64,000 bases of DNA, taken from Corynebacterium sp. HMSC27B11. Its GTDB lineage: Bacteria > Actinomycetota > Actinomycetes > Mycobacteriales > Mycobacteriaceae. Each line of letters begins with the position of its first letter. The first letter of the stretch is position 1. Below are positions 1 to 9,380 of this stretch, piece after piece. The position numbers and the translations under genes were made by a program. The stretch spans positions 62,001 through 126,000 of the forward strand of contig NZ_KV823578.1 of the NCBI RefSeq assembly GCF_001815985.1. The letters run 5' to 3'. The notes below the pieces were generated by a model, which made no database searches, was not told the origin of the DNA, and saw only the letters and a list, made by a program, of their open reading frames with translations.

Positions 1-1169
1 ACCTCGGCGGCATCCAGCAGCCGGCCGGATGCCTTCAACAACTCCGCCCGGCGGTGCTGCAGGTCGAAGACCTCTTCGGCTAGCCCCAGGCGCAGGCCCG
101 CGAAGGTGGCGATCGCGTAGCAGGAGGCGGTGCGCTGGTCATTGGGGGTCATCTCCGACCAGTGGATCACCGACCTCGCGGTGTCCCAGGCCTCCTCGAA
201 GAGGTTGTTTTCGAAGGCGGACTGGGCGATGACCTCCTGCAAATCCAGCAGGATGGGGCCGACGGGGACGCCGTCGACCCAGGTGACCATGTCGTGTGAG
301 AGCTGCCAGGCCTCTCCCGCGCGGTCCTGGGAGAAGTACACGCGGGCGGTGAGCTCCGCGTGACGCATCGCGATGACCGGGGCATCCATGATGCGAGCCA
401 GCTCCACGCAGCGTGCCCAGTGCTCAGCCACGCCTGCCTCGTCGCCTTCCAGCAGGGCGAAGTGCCCCAGCATGTCGTGGGCGTCGAAGCGGGAGACCGA
501 GGTGGTGTCTGAGCTGCTCAGCACCTCGCTGGCCAGGGCATAGGCCTGCTGTTTGCGGCCGGAGAACCAGTGCCGCTGGGCGTACCAGAGCAATCGGTCT
601 GCCTCGGTGGGGTAGGCGGTGCCGAAGCGGCGCACCAGCCCAGCGAAGACCTCTGCCAGCTGCTCGCTGACATTCACGGCCACCGAATATGCGGTCGTGG
701 CGGCGGTGGCGAGCTTCACCGCATCGGGGCGGTCGATGCTCTCACCGCGAATGGTCGGTTCCTCGCCGACAGTGGGGGAATCCGGGGTGGGGCGCCAGGC
801 ATGGAAGTCCTCGAGCAGAGCGCGCAGCCGGTCCTCGGGTTCGCCGAGCGGGTACACAGAGGGCTCATCCTGGTTGAGCGCGTGGAAGGCCAGGTGAGCC
901 TTGCCGACGAGCGTGAGCGCATCGTCCCCGCGACTGTCCGCCCAGGTGTTGAGCTCGCTGAGCGCGGCGATGGCCTCGTCGGTCATCCCCATCACATCTG
1001 CGGCCCCGGCCCGCAGGAAGTAGAACTCGCCGACGAGCTCGGGGCTGACGTCCTCGGCGGTGGCGAGCCAGTGGAAGCGGGCGAATTCGCTCATCTGCCG
1101 CCAGGCCGTGCGCCCCTGAGCGACATCGTGGGCGCTATCGGCCAACAATGCGTTCAAAGTCAGTGGCAT
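1..1169 (-). CDS. Helical repeat-like protein of unknown function (5' part, runs off left edge)
   Basis: An uninterrupted minus-strand frame runs from ATG at 1169 to the window edge, giving about 389 residues with no stop, so the gene is partial. GGAGG lies 10 nt before the ATG. The product is rich in Ala, Leu, Glu and Trp and reads as a run of amphipathic helices, like TPR-type proteins, with no signal peptide or membrane segment. I do not recognise the family and propose no function. It is transcribed divergently from hisD across a 93 bp gap, so the two promoters must lie close together. Confidence 0.72.
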   Translation of the reverse strand, partial: MPLTLNALLADSAHDVAQGRTAWRQMSEFARFHWLATAEDVSPELVGEFYFLRAGAADVMGMTDEAIAALSELNTWADSRGDDALTLVGKAHLAFHALNQDEPSVYPLGEPEDRLRALLEDFHAWRPTPDSPTVGEEPTIRGESIDRPDAVKLATAATTAYSVAVNVSEQLAEVFAGLVRRFGTAYPTEADRLLWYAQRHWFSGRKQQAYALASEVLSSSDTTSVSRFDAHDMLGHFALLEGDEAGVAEHWARCVELARIMDAPVIAMRHAELTARVYFSQDRAGEAWQLSHDMVTWVDGVPVGPILLDLQEVIAQSAFENNLFEEAWDTARSVIHWSEMTPNDQRTASCYAIATFAGLRLGLAEEVFDLQHRRAELLKASGRLLDAAE

Positions 1170-1195
1170 GCCCCATGAACCTCCGGAAAACCTGG

Positions 1196-1262
1196 CTTGA
1201 TTAGAATAAGGATCACCCTAGCAACCCACCATTTTTAGCCCCTTTAAGGGAGAGGATCTGGC
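1196..1262 (+). promoter_or_regulatory. Candidate promoter and short leader of the his cluster
   Basis: TAGAAT at 1202-1207 fits a corynebacterial -10 box and would put transcription start near 1214, giving a leader of about 49 nt. The leader holds a small palindrome (CCCTTTAAGGG, about 1240-1250) directly before the hisD ribosome-binding site. No convincing -35 box is visible. The leader is too short for a T-box. Confidence 0.35.
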
Positions 1263-2582
1263 ATGCTCCAGCGCATTGATCTTCGAGGCACCACACCCAC
1301 CACCGCGCAGCTTCGGCGGGCGCTGCCCCGCGGCGGCACGGATATTGATGCGGTGCTGCCGACCGTCTCGCCCGTCGTTGAGGACGTCAAGGCCCGCGGC
1401 GTGGCGGCGGCGAATAAGTACTCCCAGCAGTTCGATGGCTGCGTCCCGGCGAGCCTCCGGGTGCCGGCCGAGGTCATCGATCAGAGCCTTGACACCCTGG
1501 AGCCGAGGGTGCTGGACGCGCTCAAGGAGGCGATCCGCCGGGTGCGGGCCTTCCACGAGGCACAGCGGCCGGAGGACCAGGACGTCGAGATCGCCGAAGG
1601 CGGCATGGTCTCCGAGCGATGGATCCCGGTGGAGCGGGTGGGCCTGTACGTCCCGGGTGGCAAGGCCGTGTACCCATCCAGCGTGAGCATGAACGCAGTT
1701 CCCGCGCAGGCCGCCGGCGTCGGCAGCCTCGTGGTGGCCTCCCCGCCGCAGGCGGATAATGGCGGCTGGCCGCACCCGACGATCCTCGCGGCCTGCAAGC
1801 TGCTGGGCGTGGACGAGGTCTGGGCCGTGGGCGGCGCGCAGGCCATCGCGCTGCTGGCCTACGGCGACGAGGATCTGGAGCCGGTGGACATGATCACCGG
1901 TCCGGGCAATATCTTCGTCACCGCCGCCAAGCGACTGTGCCGCTCCGTCGTCGGTATCGACGCGGAGGCAGGTCCCACTGAGATCGCGGTCCTGGCCGAC
2001 GAGTCCGCCGACCCGGTGCAGGTAGCTTATGACCTGATCAGCCAGGCCGAGCACGACCCGATGGCGGCTTCCGTGCTGATCACAAACTCCGAACAGCTCG
2101 CCGACGCGGTCGACCGCGAGATCGCCGAGCGTTACCAGGTGACCCACAACTCCGAGCGCGTCGCCGAGGCCCTGCAGGGCCAGCAGAGCGGCATCGTGCT
2201 CGTCGGCGATGAAGAAGAGGCGATCCGCGTGGCCAACGCCTACGCCGCCGAGCACCTGGAGATCCACACGAAGGACGACACCGGCACCGCGAAGAAGATC
2301 ATCAACGCCGGTGCGATCTTCATCGGGCCGTACAGCCCGGTGCCGCTGGGCGACTACGCCGCGGGCAGCAACCACGTCCTGCCGACCAGCGGCAGCGCCC
2401 GGCACTCCTCGGGCCTGTCCACCCACACCTTCCTCAAGTCCGTGCACGTCGTGAACTACAGTGAGCAGGCCCTGCAGGACGTCTCGGAGACCGTGATCGC
2501 CCTCGCGGACGCCGAGCGCCTCCCCGCCCACGGGGAAGCAATCAAGGCCCGCACCAACCCAGATTGGACCAACCGTGGTTAA
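1263..2582 (+). CDS. hisD: Histidinol dehydrogenase
   Basis: The 439-residue product matches HisD, the cytosolic Zn enzyme that oxidises L-histidinol to L-histidine in two NAD-dependent steps. The length is typical. Visible family motifs are [15 protein letters not shown] in the first half, [31 protein letters not shown] with the catalytic Glu-His pair, and [10 protein letters not shown] near the end. ATG 1263 follows GGGAGAGG at a suitable distance. The 3' end overlaps hisC by 8 bp, suggesting translational coupling. It is the first gene of a long plus-strand his-trp cluster. Confidence 0.97.
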   Translation: MLQRIDLRGTTPTTAQLRRALPRGGTDIDAVLPTVSPVVEDVKARGVAAANKYSQQFDGCVPASLRVPAEVIDQSLDTLEPRVLDALKEAIRRVRAFHEAQRPEDQDVEIAEGGMVSERWIPVERVGLYVPGGKAVYPSSVSMNAVPAQAAGVGSLVVASPPQADNGGWPHPTILAACKLLGVDEVWAVGGAQAIALLAYGDEDLEPVDMITGPGNIFVTAAKRLCRSVVGIDAEAGPTEIAVLADESADPVQVAYDLISQAEHDPMAASVLITNSEQLADAVDREIAERYQVTHNSERVAEALQGQQSGIVLVGDEEEAIRVANAYAAEHLEIHTKDDTGTAKKIINAGAIFIGPYSPVPLGDYAAGSNHVLPTSGSARHSSGLSTHTFLKSVHVVNYSEQALQDVSETVIALADAERLPAHGEAIKARTNPDWTNRG

Positions 2583-3663
2583 TCTCCCGATCCGTGAAGA
2601 ATTCCAGGGCAAGTCTGCCTATGGCGCGCCCCAGCTGACCGTCAAGAACCAGCTGAACACGAACGAAAACCCCTACCCGCCGAGCGAGGCCATCGTTGAG
2701 GACCTCGTCGCCGAGGTTCGCGCGCTCGGTACTGGGCTGAACCGTTACCCGGAACGCGATGCCGTCGAGCTGCGCGAAGACCTGGCCGAGTACATCACCG
2801 CCCAGACGGGCGTGGCGGTTACCAAGGACAATCTGTGGGCGGCCAACGGTTCCAACGAGATCCTGCAGCAGCTCCTCCAGGTCTTCGGTGGGCCCGGCCG
2901 CAGCGTGCTGGGTTTCGTACCCAGCTACTCCATGCACCCGATCCTCGCGGCAGGCACCCAGACCGAGTTCATCGCCATTGACCGCGACCCCGCCCAGGGC
3001 TTCGCGATCGACGTCGACAAGGCTGTGGCGGCCATTGAGGAGCACCAGCCGAACATCGTTTTCGTCACGACGCCGAATAACCCGACCGGTGGGATCACCC
3101 CGCTGGCGGACATCCGCCGCATCCTCGACGCCGCACCGGGGGTCGTCATCATCGACGAGGCCTACGCCGAGTTCTCCGACGAACCCAGCGCTTGCACGTT
3201 GCTGGCGGACTACCCGGCCAAGCTCGTGGTCTCCCGCACGATGAGCAAGGCCTTCGACTTTGCCGGTGGTCGCCTGGGCTACTTCGTGGCCGACCCGGCG
3301 TTCATCGAGGCGGTCATGCTGGTGCGCCTGCCATACCACCTCTCGACGCTGAGCCAGGCCGCCGCGCGCGTGGCGCTGCGCCACCGGGAGGATACGTTGG
3401 CCACCGTCGCCACCCTCAGCGAGCAGCGCGACCGGGTTGCCGCCGAGCTGAAGGAACTCGGCTATGAGGTCGTCGACTCGCACTCCAATTTCATCTTCTT
3501 CGGTGGGCTGCAGGACAGTCACCGCACGTGGGAGGCGTTCTTGGACCAGGACGTCCTCATCCGCGACGTCGGCATCCCCGGCTGGCTGCGCGTGACGGTC
3601 GGCCTGCCGGAAGAAAACGACGCCTTCTTGGCCGCAGCGGCAGCAGTGAAAGGAAAGAACTAA
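2575..3663 (+). CDS. hisC: Histidinol-phosphate aminotransferase
   Basis: This 362-residue fold-type I PLP aminotransferase converts imidazole-acetol phosphate and glutamate to histidinol phosphate. The start is GTG 2575, inside the last codons of hisD. Evidence includes the N-terminal substrate segment [11 protein letters not shown], the PLP-binding region [12 protein letters not shown] and DEAYAEFSD, and the Schiff-base lysine in [17 protein letters not shown]. The length and lack of signal peptide fit a cytosolic HisC. It lies between hisD and hisB as in other Mycobacteriales. Confidence 0.96.
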   Translation: MVNLPIREEFQGKSAYGAPQLTVKNQLNTNENPYPPSEAIVEDLVAEVRALGTGLNRYPERDAVELREDLAEYITAQTGVAVTKDNLWAANGSNEILQQLLQVFGGPGRSVLGFVPSYSMHPILAAGTQTEFIAIDRDPAQGFAIDVDKAVAAIEEHQPNIVFVTTPNNPTGGITPLADIRRILDAAPGVVIIDEAYAEFSDEPSACTLLADYPAKLVVSRTMSKAFDFAGGRLGYFVADPAFIEAVMLVRLPYHLSTLSQAAARVALRHREDTLATVATLSEQRDRVAAELKELGYEVVDSHSNFIFFGGLQDSHRTWEAFLDQDVLIRDVGIPGWLRVTVGLPEENDAFLAAAAAVKGKN

Positions 3664-3665
3664 CT

Positions 3666-4280
3666 ATGAGCAACACCTTCGAGGGCCGGATCGGACGCGC
3701 CCAGCGGAAGACCAGCGAGTCCGACATCTCGGTGAGCATCAACCTGGACGGCAGCGGTAAGACCGACATTTCCACCGGACTGCCCTTCTTCGACCACATG
3801 CTCACCGCACTCGGTGCCCACGGCTCCTTCGACCTTGAGGTCAAGGCAGTCGGCGACGTCGAGATCGACGCCCACCACACCGTCGAGGACACTGGCATCG
3901 TTCTGGGCCAGGCACTGGGCGAGGCGCTCGGGAACAAGGCCGGCATCCGCCGCTTCGGTGATGCGTTCATCCCGATGGACGAGTGCCTGGCTCATGCGGC
4001 CGTCGACGTCTCGGGTCGCCCGTACTACGTTGGCACCGGTGAGCCAGATGCCATGGTGCACACGGTCATCGGCGGCCACTATGCCACCGTGATCAACCAG
4101 CACTTCTTCGAAACCTTGGCCCTGAACGCCCGGATCGCCCTGCACGTGCGTTGCCTCTATGGCCGCGATCCGCACCACATCACCGAGGCGGAGTACAAGG
4201 CCGTGGCCCGCGCACTGCGTGCCGCCGTGGAGCGCGACGAGCGCGTCACCGGCATCCCGTCGACCAAGGGTGCCTTGTAG
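3666..4280 (+). CDS. hisB: Imidazoleglycerol-phosphate dehydratase
   Basis: This 204-residue enzyme dehydrates imidazole glycerol phosphate to imidazole acetol phosphate. It is the monofunctional IGPD form with no phosphatase domain. Mn-binding histidine motifs are visible: [36 protein letters not shown] and [13 protein letters not shown] longer in-frame opening exists upstream, but ATG 3666 has an AAAGGA ribosome-binding site, begins with the normal family N-terminus and starts 2 nt after the hisC stop. Confidence 0.97.
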   Translation: MSNTFEGRIGRAQRKTSESDISVSINLDGSGKTDISTGLPFFDHMLTALGAHGSFDLEVKAVGDVEIDAHHTVEDTGIVLGQALGEALGNKAGIRRFGDAFIPMDECLAHAAVDVSGRPYYVGTGEPDAMVHTVIGGHYATVINQHFFETLALNARIALHVRCLYGRDPHHITEAEYKAVARALRAAVERDERVTGIPSTKGAL

Positions 4281-4286
4281 GATTTA

Positions 4287-4313
4287 GGCCGCACGCGCCC
4301 CAGCCGTGCGGCC
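4287..4313 (+). terminator. Hairpin after hisB without a T-run (attenuator or mRNA processing stem)
   Basis: GGCCGCACG (4287-4295) and CGTGCGGCC (4305-4313) form a perfect 9 bp stem with a 9 nt loop. No U-tract follows, so strong intrinsic termination is unlikely. It may reduce or stabilise read-through from hisDCB into the transporter gene. Confidence 0.45.
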
Positions 4314-4392
4314 TGGGCGGGTGAGAGACCCGTCGCCGATAGAGACCAGCAGATTTTCAACCCCGTGCGCACCACGTACGGAGGAAGGAAGG

Positions 4393-5721
4393 ATGACCTT
4401 GCCTATTCGCCCGAAGGCACTCCCGGCGGCAGAGCTCGCCAAGATCGAATCCGTGTGGCAGGCCCCGGGGCTCAAAGCCACGTTGATCTCGGTGTTCTGT
4501 GCCTTCGGCGGGTGGGCGATCCTCCTGCCGGTGATCCCGCTGGCCATCATTGAAGCTGGGGGATCCGAGACGATGGCCGGTGCTAGTACCGGCATCTTCA
4601 TGGGGGCCACCGTGGCGACCCAGTACTTCACCCCAAGGATCCTGCGGAAAGTAGGCTATTTCCCCGTCATGGCCACGGCCGGCTTATTGCTCGGCCTTCC
4701 CGCGCTGCTGCACATCGGCTCGTTGTCCAATGCGGCCGTGATCGCCGTGGCTATCATCCGCGGCATCGGCTTCGGTGCCGTCACGGTGACGGAAGCCGCG
4801 CTGATCGCCGACCTCGTGCCGCTGCACCTGCTGGGCCGGTCCAGCGGTGTCTTCGGGGTCTTCGTGGGAAGCGGCCAGCTCATCGGCTTCCCGCTGGGCA
4901 TGTGGGTTTATGACAACTACGGCTCCGCGGTCTACGTCCTGGCCGCCGTCTACGCCGTGGTCGGCGCGGCCGCCGCGCTGGGGCTCCCGGTGGAATCCAA
5001 GGAGGTCACCGAGGCCACCCACGAAACCACCGAGGTTGAAAAGCCCGCCACCCAGATGGTTGCCACCTGGAAGCTGGCGACCGTGCCCGGGCTGCTCATC
5101 GGTGTCGCCGCCGTGGGGTTTGCAGCGTTCAGTAACTTCCTGGCGCCCGCCGCCGCCAAGATCGATCCCGCCATCGCCGCCACGGTCGCCGGCCTCACCC
5201 TGGCGGTGATGGGCGCGGCGCAGACGATCGCGCGTGCGTTCTCCGGCTGGTGGTCCGACCGCAAGGGCGAGCCCGGCACCCTGGCCGTTGCCTCGCTGAT
5301 CTTCGCCCTCGCCGGTGTGCTGGGAGCAGCCCTGACCATCAATATGGAACCCACCGGCCGGCTGCTGGTGGCCTGCGCCCTGCTGACCGCCGCGATCTTC
5401 GGCGCCGGTTTTGGCTTGGCGCAGTCTGAAGCGCTGCTGCTGCTCTTCTACCGCCTGCCGCGCGACCGCTCCGCCGAGGCTTCCGCCCTGTGGAACATGT
5501 CCTTCGACTCCGGCACCGGTGTCGGCTCGATCCTGCTGGGCATCGTGGCCTCCAGCTTCGCCTTCCAGGGCGCCTTTATCGGTGCGGGCATCGTCATCCT
5601 CGTCGGCCTGGGGCTGGTCATCCTGGACCGCTTCATGGGCCGGCACCGCGTCGTGGACACCGGAAACGTCCGTACCCGTCTGCGCCGCGTGACCAACCGG
5701 GTGCGCGTTCGTCGCCGGTAG
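4393..5721 (+). CDS. Major facilitator superfamily transporter within the his cluster
   Basis: The 442-residue product has about 12 hydrophobic segments and a charged central loop rich in Glu and Thr (about residues 200-220), the usual layout of an MFS permease. ATG 4393 follows GGAGGAAGGA, and the product begins [10 protein letters not shown]; the upstream in-frame extension is rejected because the ribosome-binding site lies inside it. A membrane transporter at this position is also known in the Corynebacterium glutamicum his cluster. Its substrate is unknown. The location suggests export of a pathway-related compound, but that is only guilt by association. Confidence 0.85.
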   Translation: MTLPIRPKALPAAELAKIESVWQAPGLKATLISVFCAFGGWAILLPVIPLAIIEAGGSETMAGASTGIFMGATVATQYFTPRILRKVGYFPVMATAGLLLGLPALLHIGSLSNAAVIAVAIIRGIGFGAVTVTEAALIADLVPLHLLGRSSGVFGVFVGSGQLIGFPLGMWVYDNYGSAVYVLAAVYAVVGAAAALGLPVESKEVTEATHETTEVEKPATQMVATWKLATVPGLLIGVAAVGFAAFSNFLAPAAAKIDPAIAATVAGLTLAVMGAAQTIARAFSGWWSDRKGEPGTLAVASLIFALAGVLGAALTINMEPTGRLLVACALLTAAIFGAGFGLAQSEALLLLFYRLPRDRSAEASALWNMSFDSGTGVGSILLGIVASSFAFQGAFIGAGIVILVGLGLVILDRFMGRHRVVDTGNVRTRLRRVTNRVRVRRR

Positions 5722-5730
5722 GCGCCCGGG

Positions 5731-5736
5731 TACAAT
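5731..5736 (+). promoter_or_regulatory. -10 box for a leaderless hisH transcript
   Basis: TACAAT ends 7 nt before ATG 5744, placing the expected transcription start on or next to the start codon. No ribosome-binding site precedes the ATG. The alternative in-frame ATG at 5735 overlaps this box. Confidence 0.5.
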
Positions 5737-5743
5737 GCGGGCT

Positions 5744-6478
5744 ATGGAAACACAGTCCACAGAAGCGAATTCCAGCACAGCCGCCCTCGCTGAAGAGGGT
5801 GCCCCGACGGCCACCGGTGGGCGGCGGCCTAGTGTCGCACTGTTGGACTACGGCAGTGGCAATATCCGCTCCGCGCAGCGCGCCATCGAGCGGGCCGGAG
5901 CTGAGGTCACCGTTACCAACGACCCGAAGACCGTGCTGAACGCCGATGGCCTCCTCGTGCCCGGCGTGGGGGCGTTCGCCAGCTGCATGACGGGCCTGCG
6001 CAAGGTTCAGGGGGCCCGACTCATCGGGGAGCGGCTCGCCGGTGGCCGCCCGGTCCTCGGCATCTGCGTGGGCATGCAGATCCTCTTCGAGCACGGGGTC
6101 GAGTTCGCCGACGGCGCCCATGGCAGCTCGGAGATCGAGGGGGCGGGGGAGTGGCCCGGCACCGTCCGCCGCCTCGACGCCAAGATCCTGCCGCACATGG
6201 GCTGGAACACCGTGGACGTCGACCCTGCGGGCAGCCAGATGTTCGACGGCCTCCCAGCCGACGAGCGCTTCTACTTCGTCCACTCCTACGGGGTCCAGGA
6301 GTGGGAGCTGCACACCGACGGCCGGACCCGCGCGCCCCTGGTCCACTGGGCCCAGCACGAGGACTGCCGCTTCGTCGCAGCCGTAGAAAACGGCCCGCTG
6401 TGGGCCACCCAGTTCCATCCGGAGAAGTCCGGGGACGCGGGCGCGCATCTGCTGCGCAACTGGGTCAAGACCCTCTAG
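5744..6478 (+). CDS. hisH: Imidazole glycerol phosphate synthase, glutaminase subunit
   Basis: HisH is a class I glutamine amidotransferase that hydrolyses glutamine and channels ammonia to HisF. The 244-residue product has the oxyanion motif [12 protein letters not shown], the nucleophile Cys in [14 protein letters not shown] and the catalytic His/Glu in [14 protein letters not shown] 5744 is chosen because of the -10 box at 5731-5736. With this start the protein has about 27 extra polar residues before the usual first strand ([10 protein letters not shown]). hisF follows 1.8 kb downstream in the same cluster. Confidence 0.95.
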   Translation: METQSTEANSSTAALAEEGAPTATGGRRPSVALLDYGSGNIRSAQRAIERAGAEVTVTNDPKTVLNADGLLVPGVGAFASCMTGLRKVQGARLIGERLAGGRPVLGICVGMQILFEHGVEFADGAHGSSEIEGAGEWPGTVRRLDAKILPHMGWNTVDVDPAGSQMFDGLPADERFYFVHSYGVQEWELHTDGRTRAPLVHWAQHEDCRFVAAVENGPLWATQFHPEKSGDAGAHLLRNWVKTL

Positions 6479-6514
6479 TTGCACGGTCCCGGCACTGCAC
6501 CGGCAGGCCGGGGC

Positions 6515-6520
6515 TACACT
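6515..6520 (+). promoter_or_regulatory. Candidate -10 box upstream of hisA/priA
   Basis: TACACT lies in the 88 bp gap between hisH and hisA, about 46 nt before ATG 6567. It could give the second half of the cluster its own transcript. No clear -35 box is seen. Confidence 0.35.
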
Positions 6521-6566
6521 GATCCTTTAATAGCTAAATCCACCCCGTGGCGAGAAAGTGAAAAAC

Positions 6567-7328
6567 ATGTCCCACAACAACACCACCGCTTTGACTCTCC
6601 TTCCCGCCGTCGACGTCTCCGAGGGCCAGGCCGTCCGCCTCGTCCAGGGCGAGGCCGGCACGGAGACCAGCTACGGCGCGCCGATCGAGGCCGCCATGGC
6701 CTGGCAGAACGCCGGGGCCGAGTGGATTCACCTCGTCGACCTCGATGCCGCCTTCGGCCGGGGAAGCAACTTCGAGATCATCCGCGAGGTCACCCAGGCA
6801 ATGGACCTGAAGGTCGAGCTCTCCGGCGGCATCCGCGACGATGCCTCCCTCGAGCGCGCTCTGTCCACTGGCTGCGAGCGCGTGAACATCGGCACCGCCG
6901 CGCTGGAGAACCCGGAGTGGTGCAAGAAGATCATCCAGGACCACGGGGACAAGGTCGCCATCGGCCTGGACACCCGCGAGGTCGACGGCGAGTGGCGCCT
7001 GCGCGGCCGCGGCTGGACCAGCGACGGCGGCAACCTGTGGGAGGTCCTCGAGCGCCTCGACGCCGAGGGGGTCTCCCGCCTCGTCGTCACCGACGTCTCC
7101 CGTGACGGCATGCTGAACGGCCCGAACGTCGAACTGCTGCGCGAGGTATCGGCGGCAACGTCCGCGCCGGTCGTCGCGTCGGGCGGTATCTCCAGCCTGG
7201 ACGACATCCGAGCACTCGCCGCCGTCGTCGACGAGGGCGTGGACTCGGCCATCGTTGGTAAGGCCCTGTACGCAGGCAAGTTCATGCTCGAGGAGGCGCT
7301 GCGGGTCGCCCGCGGGCAGGAGGACTGA
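6567..7328 (+). CDS. priA: Phosphoribosyl isomerase A (HisA, probably bifunctional HisA/TrpF, PriA type)
   Basis: The 253-residue TIM barrel isomerises ProFAR in histidine synthesis. It has catalytic Asp16 and Asp180, Arg24, and RLRGRGW (Arg148, Trp150), which match the residues (Asp11, Asp175, Arg19, Arg143, Trp145) that let mycobacterial PriA also isomerise phosphoribosylanthranilate. The TrpC in this window lacks a TrpF domain and no trpF is seen, so a double role in the his and trp pathways is likely. ATG 6567 has GAGAAAG 8 nt upstream; GTG 6558 is an alternative. The stop overlaps the next ATG by one base. Confidence 0.93.
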   Translation: MSHNNTTALTLLPAVDVSEGQAVRLVQGEAGTETSYGAPIEAAMAWQNAGAEWIHLVDLDAAFGRGSNFEIIREVTQAMDLKVELSGGIRDDASLERALSTGCERVNIGTAALENPEWCKKIIQDHGDKVAIGLDTREVDGEWRLRGRGWTSDGGNLWEVLERLDAEGVSRLVVTDVSRDGMLNGPNVELLREVSAATSAPVVASGGISSLDDIRALAAVVDEGVDSAIVGKALYAGKFMLEEALRVARGQED

Positions 7329-8278
7329 TGACAGAATCTCTCGACACCCGCGCGCTGCTGGCCATCGCCGAGGCCGCGGTCGACGAAGCGGAGGCCACCT
7401 TCACGGCCGCCGTCGGTGCGGACCCCGAGGTCATCAAGAGCCCCGGCGACTTCGCCACCGAGGCGGACCTCAAGGTGGAACGCCAGCTGCGCAATCTGCT
7501 GAGCCAGTACACCGGATTCCCGGTTCACGGCGAGGAGTATGGGACCGTCATGCCGGGCGAGCTGCCGGGCGAAGTGCCGGAATACAATCCCGGTGACAAG
7601 AGCGCGGACGCCCTCGACGGCCCGCGTCGGCGTCGTCGGGAACTCATCGACGAGGAGCCGGAGACCTTCTGGGTCGTTGATCCGATCGACGGCACCGCGA
7701 ACTACGCGGTGGGCAACCCGTTCTGCTGCATCCTCGTGTCCCTGATCCACCAGGGTGAGACCCTGCTGTCGGTGACCGAAATGCCGTTGCTGGGTCGCCG
7801 CATCACCGCGCACAAGGGCCACGGCCTGTTCGTGGACGGCAACCCCGCCCGGCCGATGCCACCCTCGGACGCGGGCGTGACACAGATCAGCTTCGGCTCG
7901 ATCCTGTCCCAGCGCCGCGGCAACCTGCCGATTTCCTACCGCCAGGACATGCTCAACGAAATCGGCAAGTCCTATCCGCGAATGCGCGTCACCGGCTCGG
8001 TGGGCATCGACCTGGCCTTCACCGCCGCCGGTGTGTTCGGCGGCACGGTGACATTCAGTCCGAACCTGTGGGATAACGCGGCAGGCATCCTGGCCGTGGA
8101 GGCCAACGGTGGGGTGGCGACCGACTTCGCGGGCAACCCGTGGCGGCCAGGCGTCTCCGGCCTGGTGGCAGGGGAGCCGGACGTGCATGCCACCCTGCTG
8201 GAACACATTCAAAACGTGCCGATCGGCACCGCTGCGCGCACCGCGCAGGAGATCATGGACCGAGGTGGAATTCAATGA
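7328..8278 (+). CDS. impA: Inositol monophosphatase family protein (ImpA-like)
   Basis: The 316-residue product belongs to the Mg-dependent FIG/IMPase superfamily. The metal ligands are visible as [21 protein letters not shown] and a C-terminal [16 protein letters not shown] charged insertion ([14 protein letters not shown]) precedes the DPIDGT motif. It starts on the hisA stop (TGATG) and overlaps hisF by 4 bp, so it is translationally coupled within the cluster. In C. glutamicum the gene at this place is impA. The substrate could be inositol-1-phosphate or, as a side or main activity, histidinol phosphate; the sequence does not decide. Confidence 0.9.
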   Translation: MTESLDTRALLAIAEAAVDEAEATFTAAVGADPEVIKSPGDFATEADLKVERQLRNLLSQYTGFPVHGEEYGTVMPGELPGEVPEYNPGDKSADALDGPRRRRRELIDEEPETFWVVDPIDGTANYAVGNPFCCILVSLIHQGETLLSVTEMPLLGRRITAHKGHGLFVDGNPARPMPPSDAGVTQISFGSILSQRRGNLPISYRQDMLNEIGKSYPRMRVTGSVGIDLAFTAAGVFGGTVTFSPNLWDNAAGILAVEANGGVATDFAGNPWRPGVSGLVAGEPDVHATLLEHIQNVPIGTAARTAQEIMDRGGIQ

Positions 8279-9036
8279 GCGTCAGTGTGCGCGTCATTCC
8301 ATGCCTGGACGTGGCGAACGGCCGCGTCGTCAAGGGCGTGAACTTTAAGAACCTGCGCGACGCCGGCGACCCGGTGGAGCTCGCGAAGCGCTACGACGAA
8401 GAGGGCGCCGACGAGCTGACCTTCTTGGACGTCTCCGCGTCCAAGGAGGGCCGCGGCACGATGCTGGACGTCGTCCGCCGCACCGCGGATCAGATCTTCA
8501 TCCCGCTCACCGTCGGCGGCGGGGTTCGTTCCGTCGAGGACGCCGACGCCCTGCTGCGGGCGGGCGCAGATAAGGTTTCCGTGAACTCCTCTGCGGTGGC
8601 GAACCCGGAGCTGCTCCGCGAGCTGTCCACCCGCTTCGGCGCCCAGTGCGTCGTGCTCTCCGTGGACGCCCGCCGCTGCGATGACCAGCCCTCCGGCTAC
8701 GAGGTCACCACGCACGGCGGCACCAAGTCCGCCGGCCTGGACGCCGTGGCCTGGGCCAAGAAGGGCGAGGAACTGGGCGTGGGGGAGATCCTGCTCAACT
8801 CCATGGACGCCGATGGCACCAAGGATGGCTTCGATACCGAGATGCTTGCCGCGGTGCGCGAGGTCGTCTCCATCCCCGTCATCGCCTCCGGTGGCGCGGG
8901 TGCAGCCAGCCACTTCCCGCCAGCCGTTGCGGCCGGTGCGAACGCGGTCCTGGCGGCCAGTATCTTCCACTTCGGCGAGGTCAGCATTCGCGAAGTAAAG
9001 GACGCTCTCGCGGAGGATTACGAGGTGCGCCGTTGA
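8275..9036 (+). CDS. hisF: Imidazole glycerol phosphate synthase, cyclase subunit
   Basis: HisF uses ammonia from HisH and PRFAR to make imidazole glycerol phosphate and AICAR. The 253-residue barrel starts [17 protein letters not shown], with the catalytic Asp in CLDV, and carries the phosphate-binding motifs TVGGGVRS and VIASGGAG and the second acidic site [11 protein letters not shown]. The start ATG 8275 overlaps the impA stop (ATGA). Longer in-frame openings extend into impA and are rejected. Confidence 0.97.
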   Translation: MSVSVRVIPCLDVANGRVVKGVNFKNLRDAGDPVELAKRYDEEGADELTFLDVSASKEGRGTMLDVVRRTADQIFIPLTVGGGVRSVEDADALLRAGADKVSVNSSAVANPELLRELSTRFGAQCVVLSVDARRCDDQPSGYEVTTHGGTKSAGLDAVAWAKKGEELGVGEILLNSMDADGTKDGFDTEMLAAVREVVSIPVIASGGAGAASHFPPAVAAGANAVLAASIFHFGEVSIREVKDALAEDYEVRR

Positions 9037-9377
9037 GTTCTGCAGCCCTCGACCCCGCCATCGCCGGGCGGCTGAAGCGCAACGCTGACGGGCTCGTCGC
9101 CGCCGTCGTCCAGGACGCGACCACCGGGGACGTCCTGATGCAGGCCTGGATGAACGACGAGGCCCTGGCTCTGACCCTGGCCACCCGCAAGGGCACCTAC
9201 TGGTCCCGGTCCCGGCAGCAGCTGTGGGTCAAGGGGGAGACCAGCGGGCACACGCAGGAAGTCGTGGAGGCACGGCTGGACTGCGATGGCGACACGGTGC
9301 TGCTGAAGGTCAATCAGACCGGTGCGGCGTGCCACACCGGAACCACCACCTGCTTCGATTCGGATAGGTTGCTCTAG
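9033..9377 (+). CDS. hisI: Phosphoribosyl-AMP cyclohydrolase
   Basis: This 114-residue Zn/Mg enzyme opens the purine ring of PR-AMP. Motifs include [31 protein letters not shown], the metal-binding DCDGD and the Cys pair in CHTGTTTCF. Only the HisI domain is present, with no HisE fusion, as in other Actinobacteria. The only suitable start is TTG 9033, overlapping the hisF stop in TTGA, so translation is probably coupled. trpE begins 3 nt after the stop, joining the his and trp blocks. Confidence 0.95.
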   Translation: MSSAALDPAIAGRLKRNADGLVAAVVQDATTGDVLMQAWMNDEALALTLATRKGTYWSRSRQQLWVKGETSGHTQEVVEARLDCDGDTVLLKVNQTGAACHTGTTTCFDSDRLL

Positions 9378-9380
9378 AAC

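Noticed and set aside
1170-1262. Histidine T-box or attenuator before hisD
   Set aside because: The C. glutamicum his operon is described with a long leader, but here only 93 bp separate the divergent genes and I see no T-box core or histidine-codon leader peptide.
1218-2612. 464-codon minus-strand frame opposite hisD
   Set aside because: Shadow of hisD; composition is typical of antisense high-GC frames.
6728-8275. 515-codon minus-strand frame opposite hisA and impA
   Set aside because: Shadow frame with no domain match; the plus-strand genes are certain.
9378-9380. trp leader peptide/attenuator before trpE
   Set aside because: trpE starts 3 nt after hisI, leaving no space for an attenuator.
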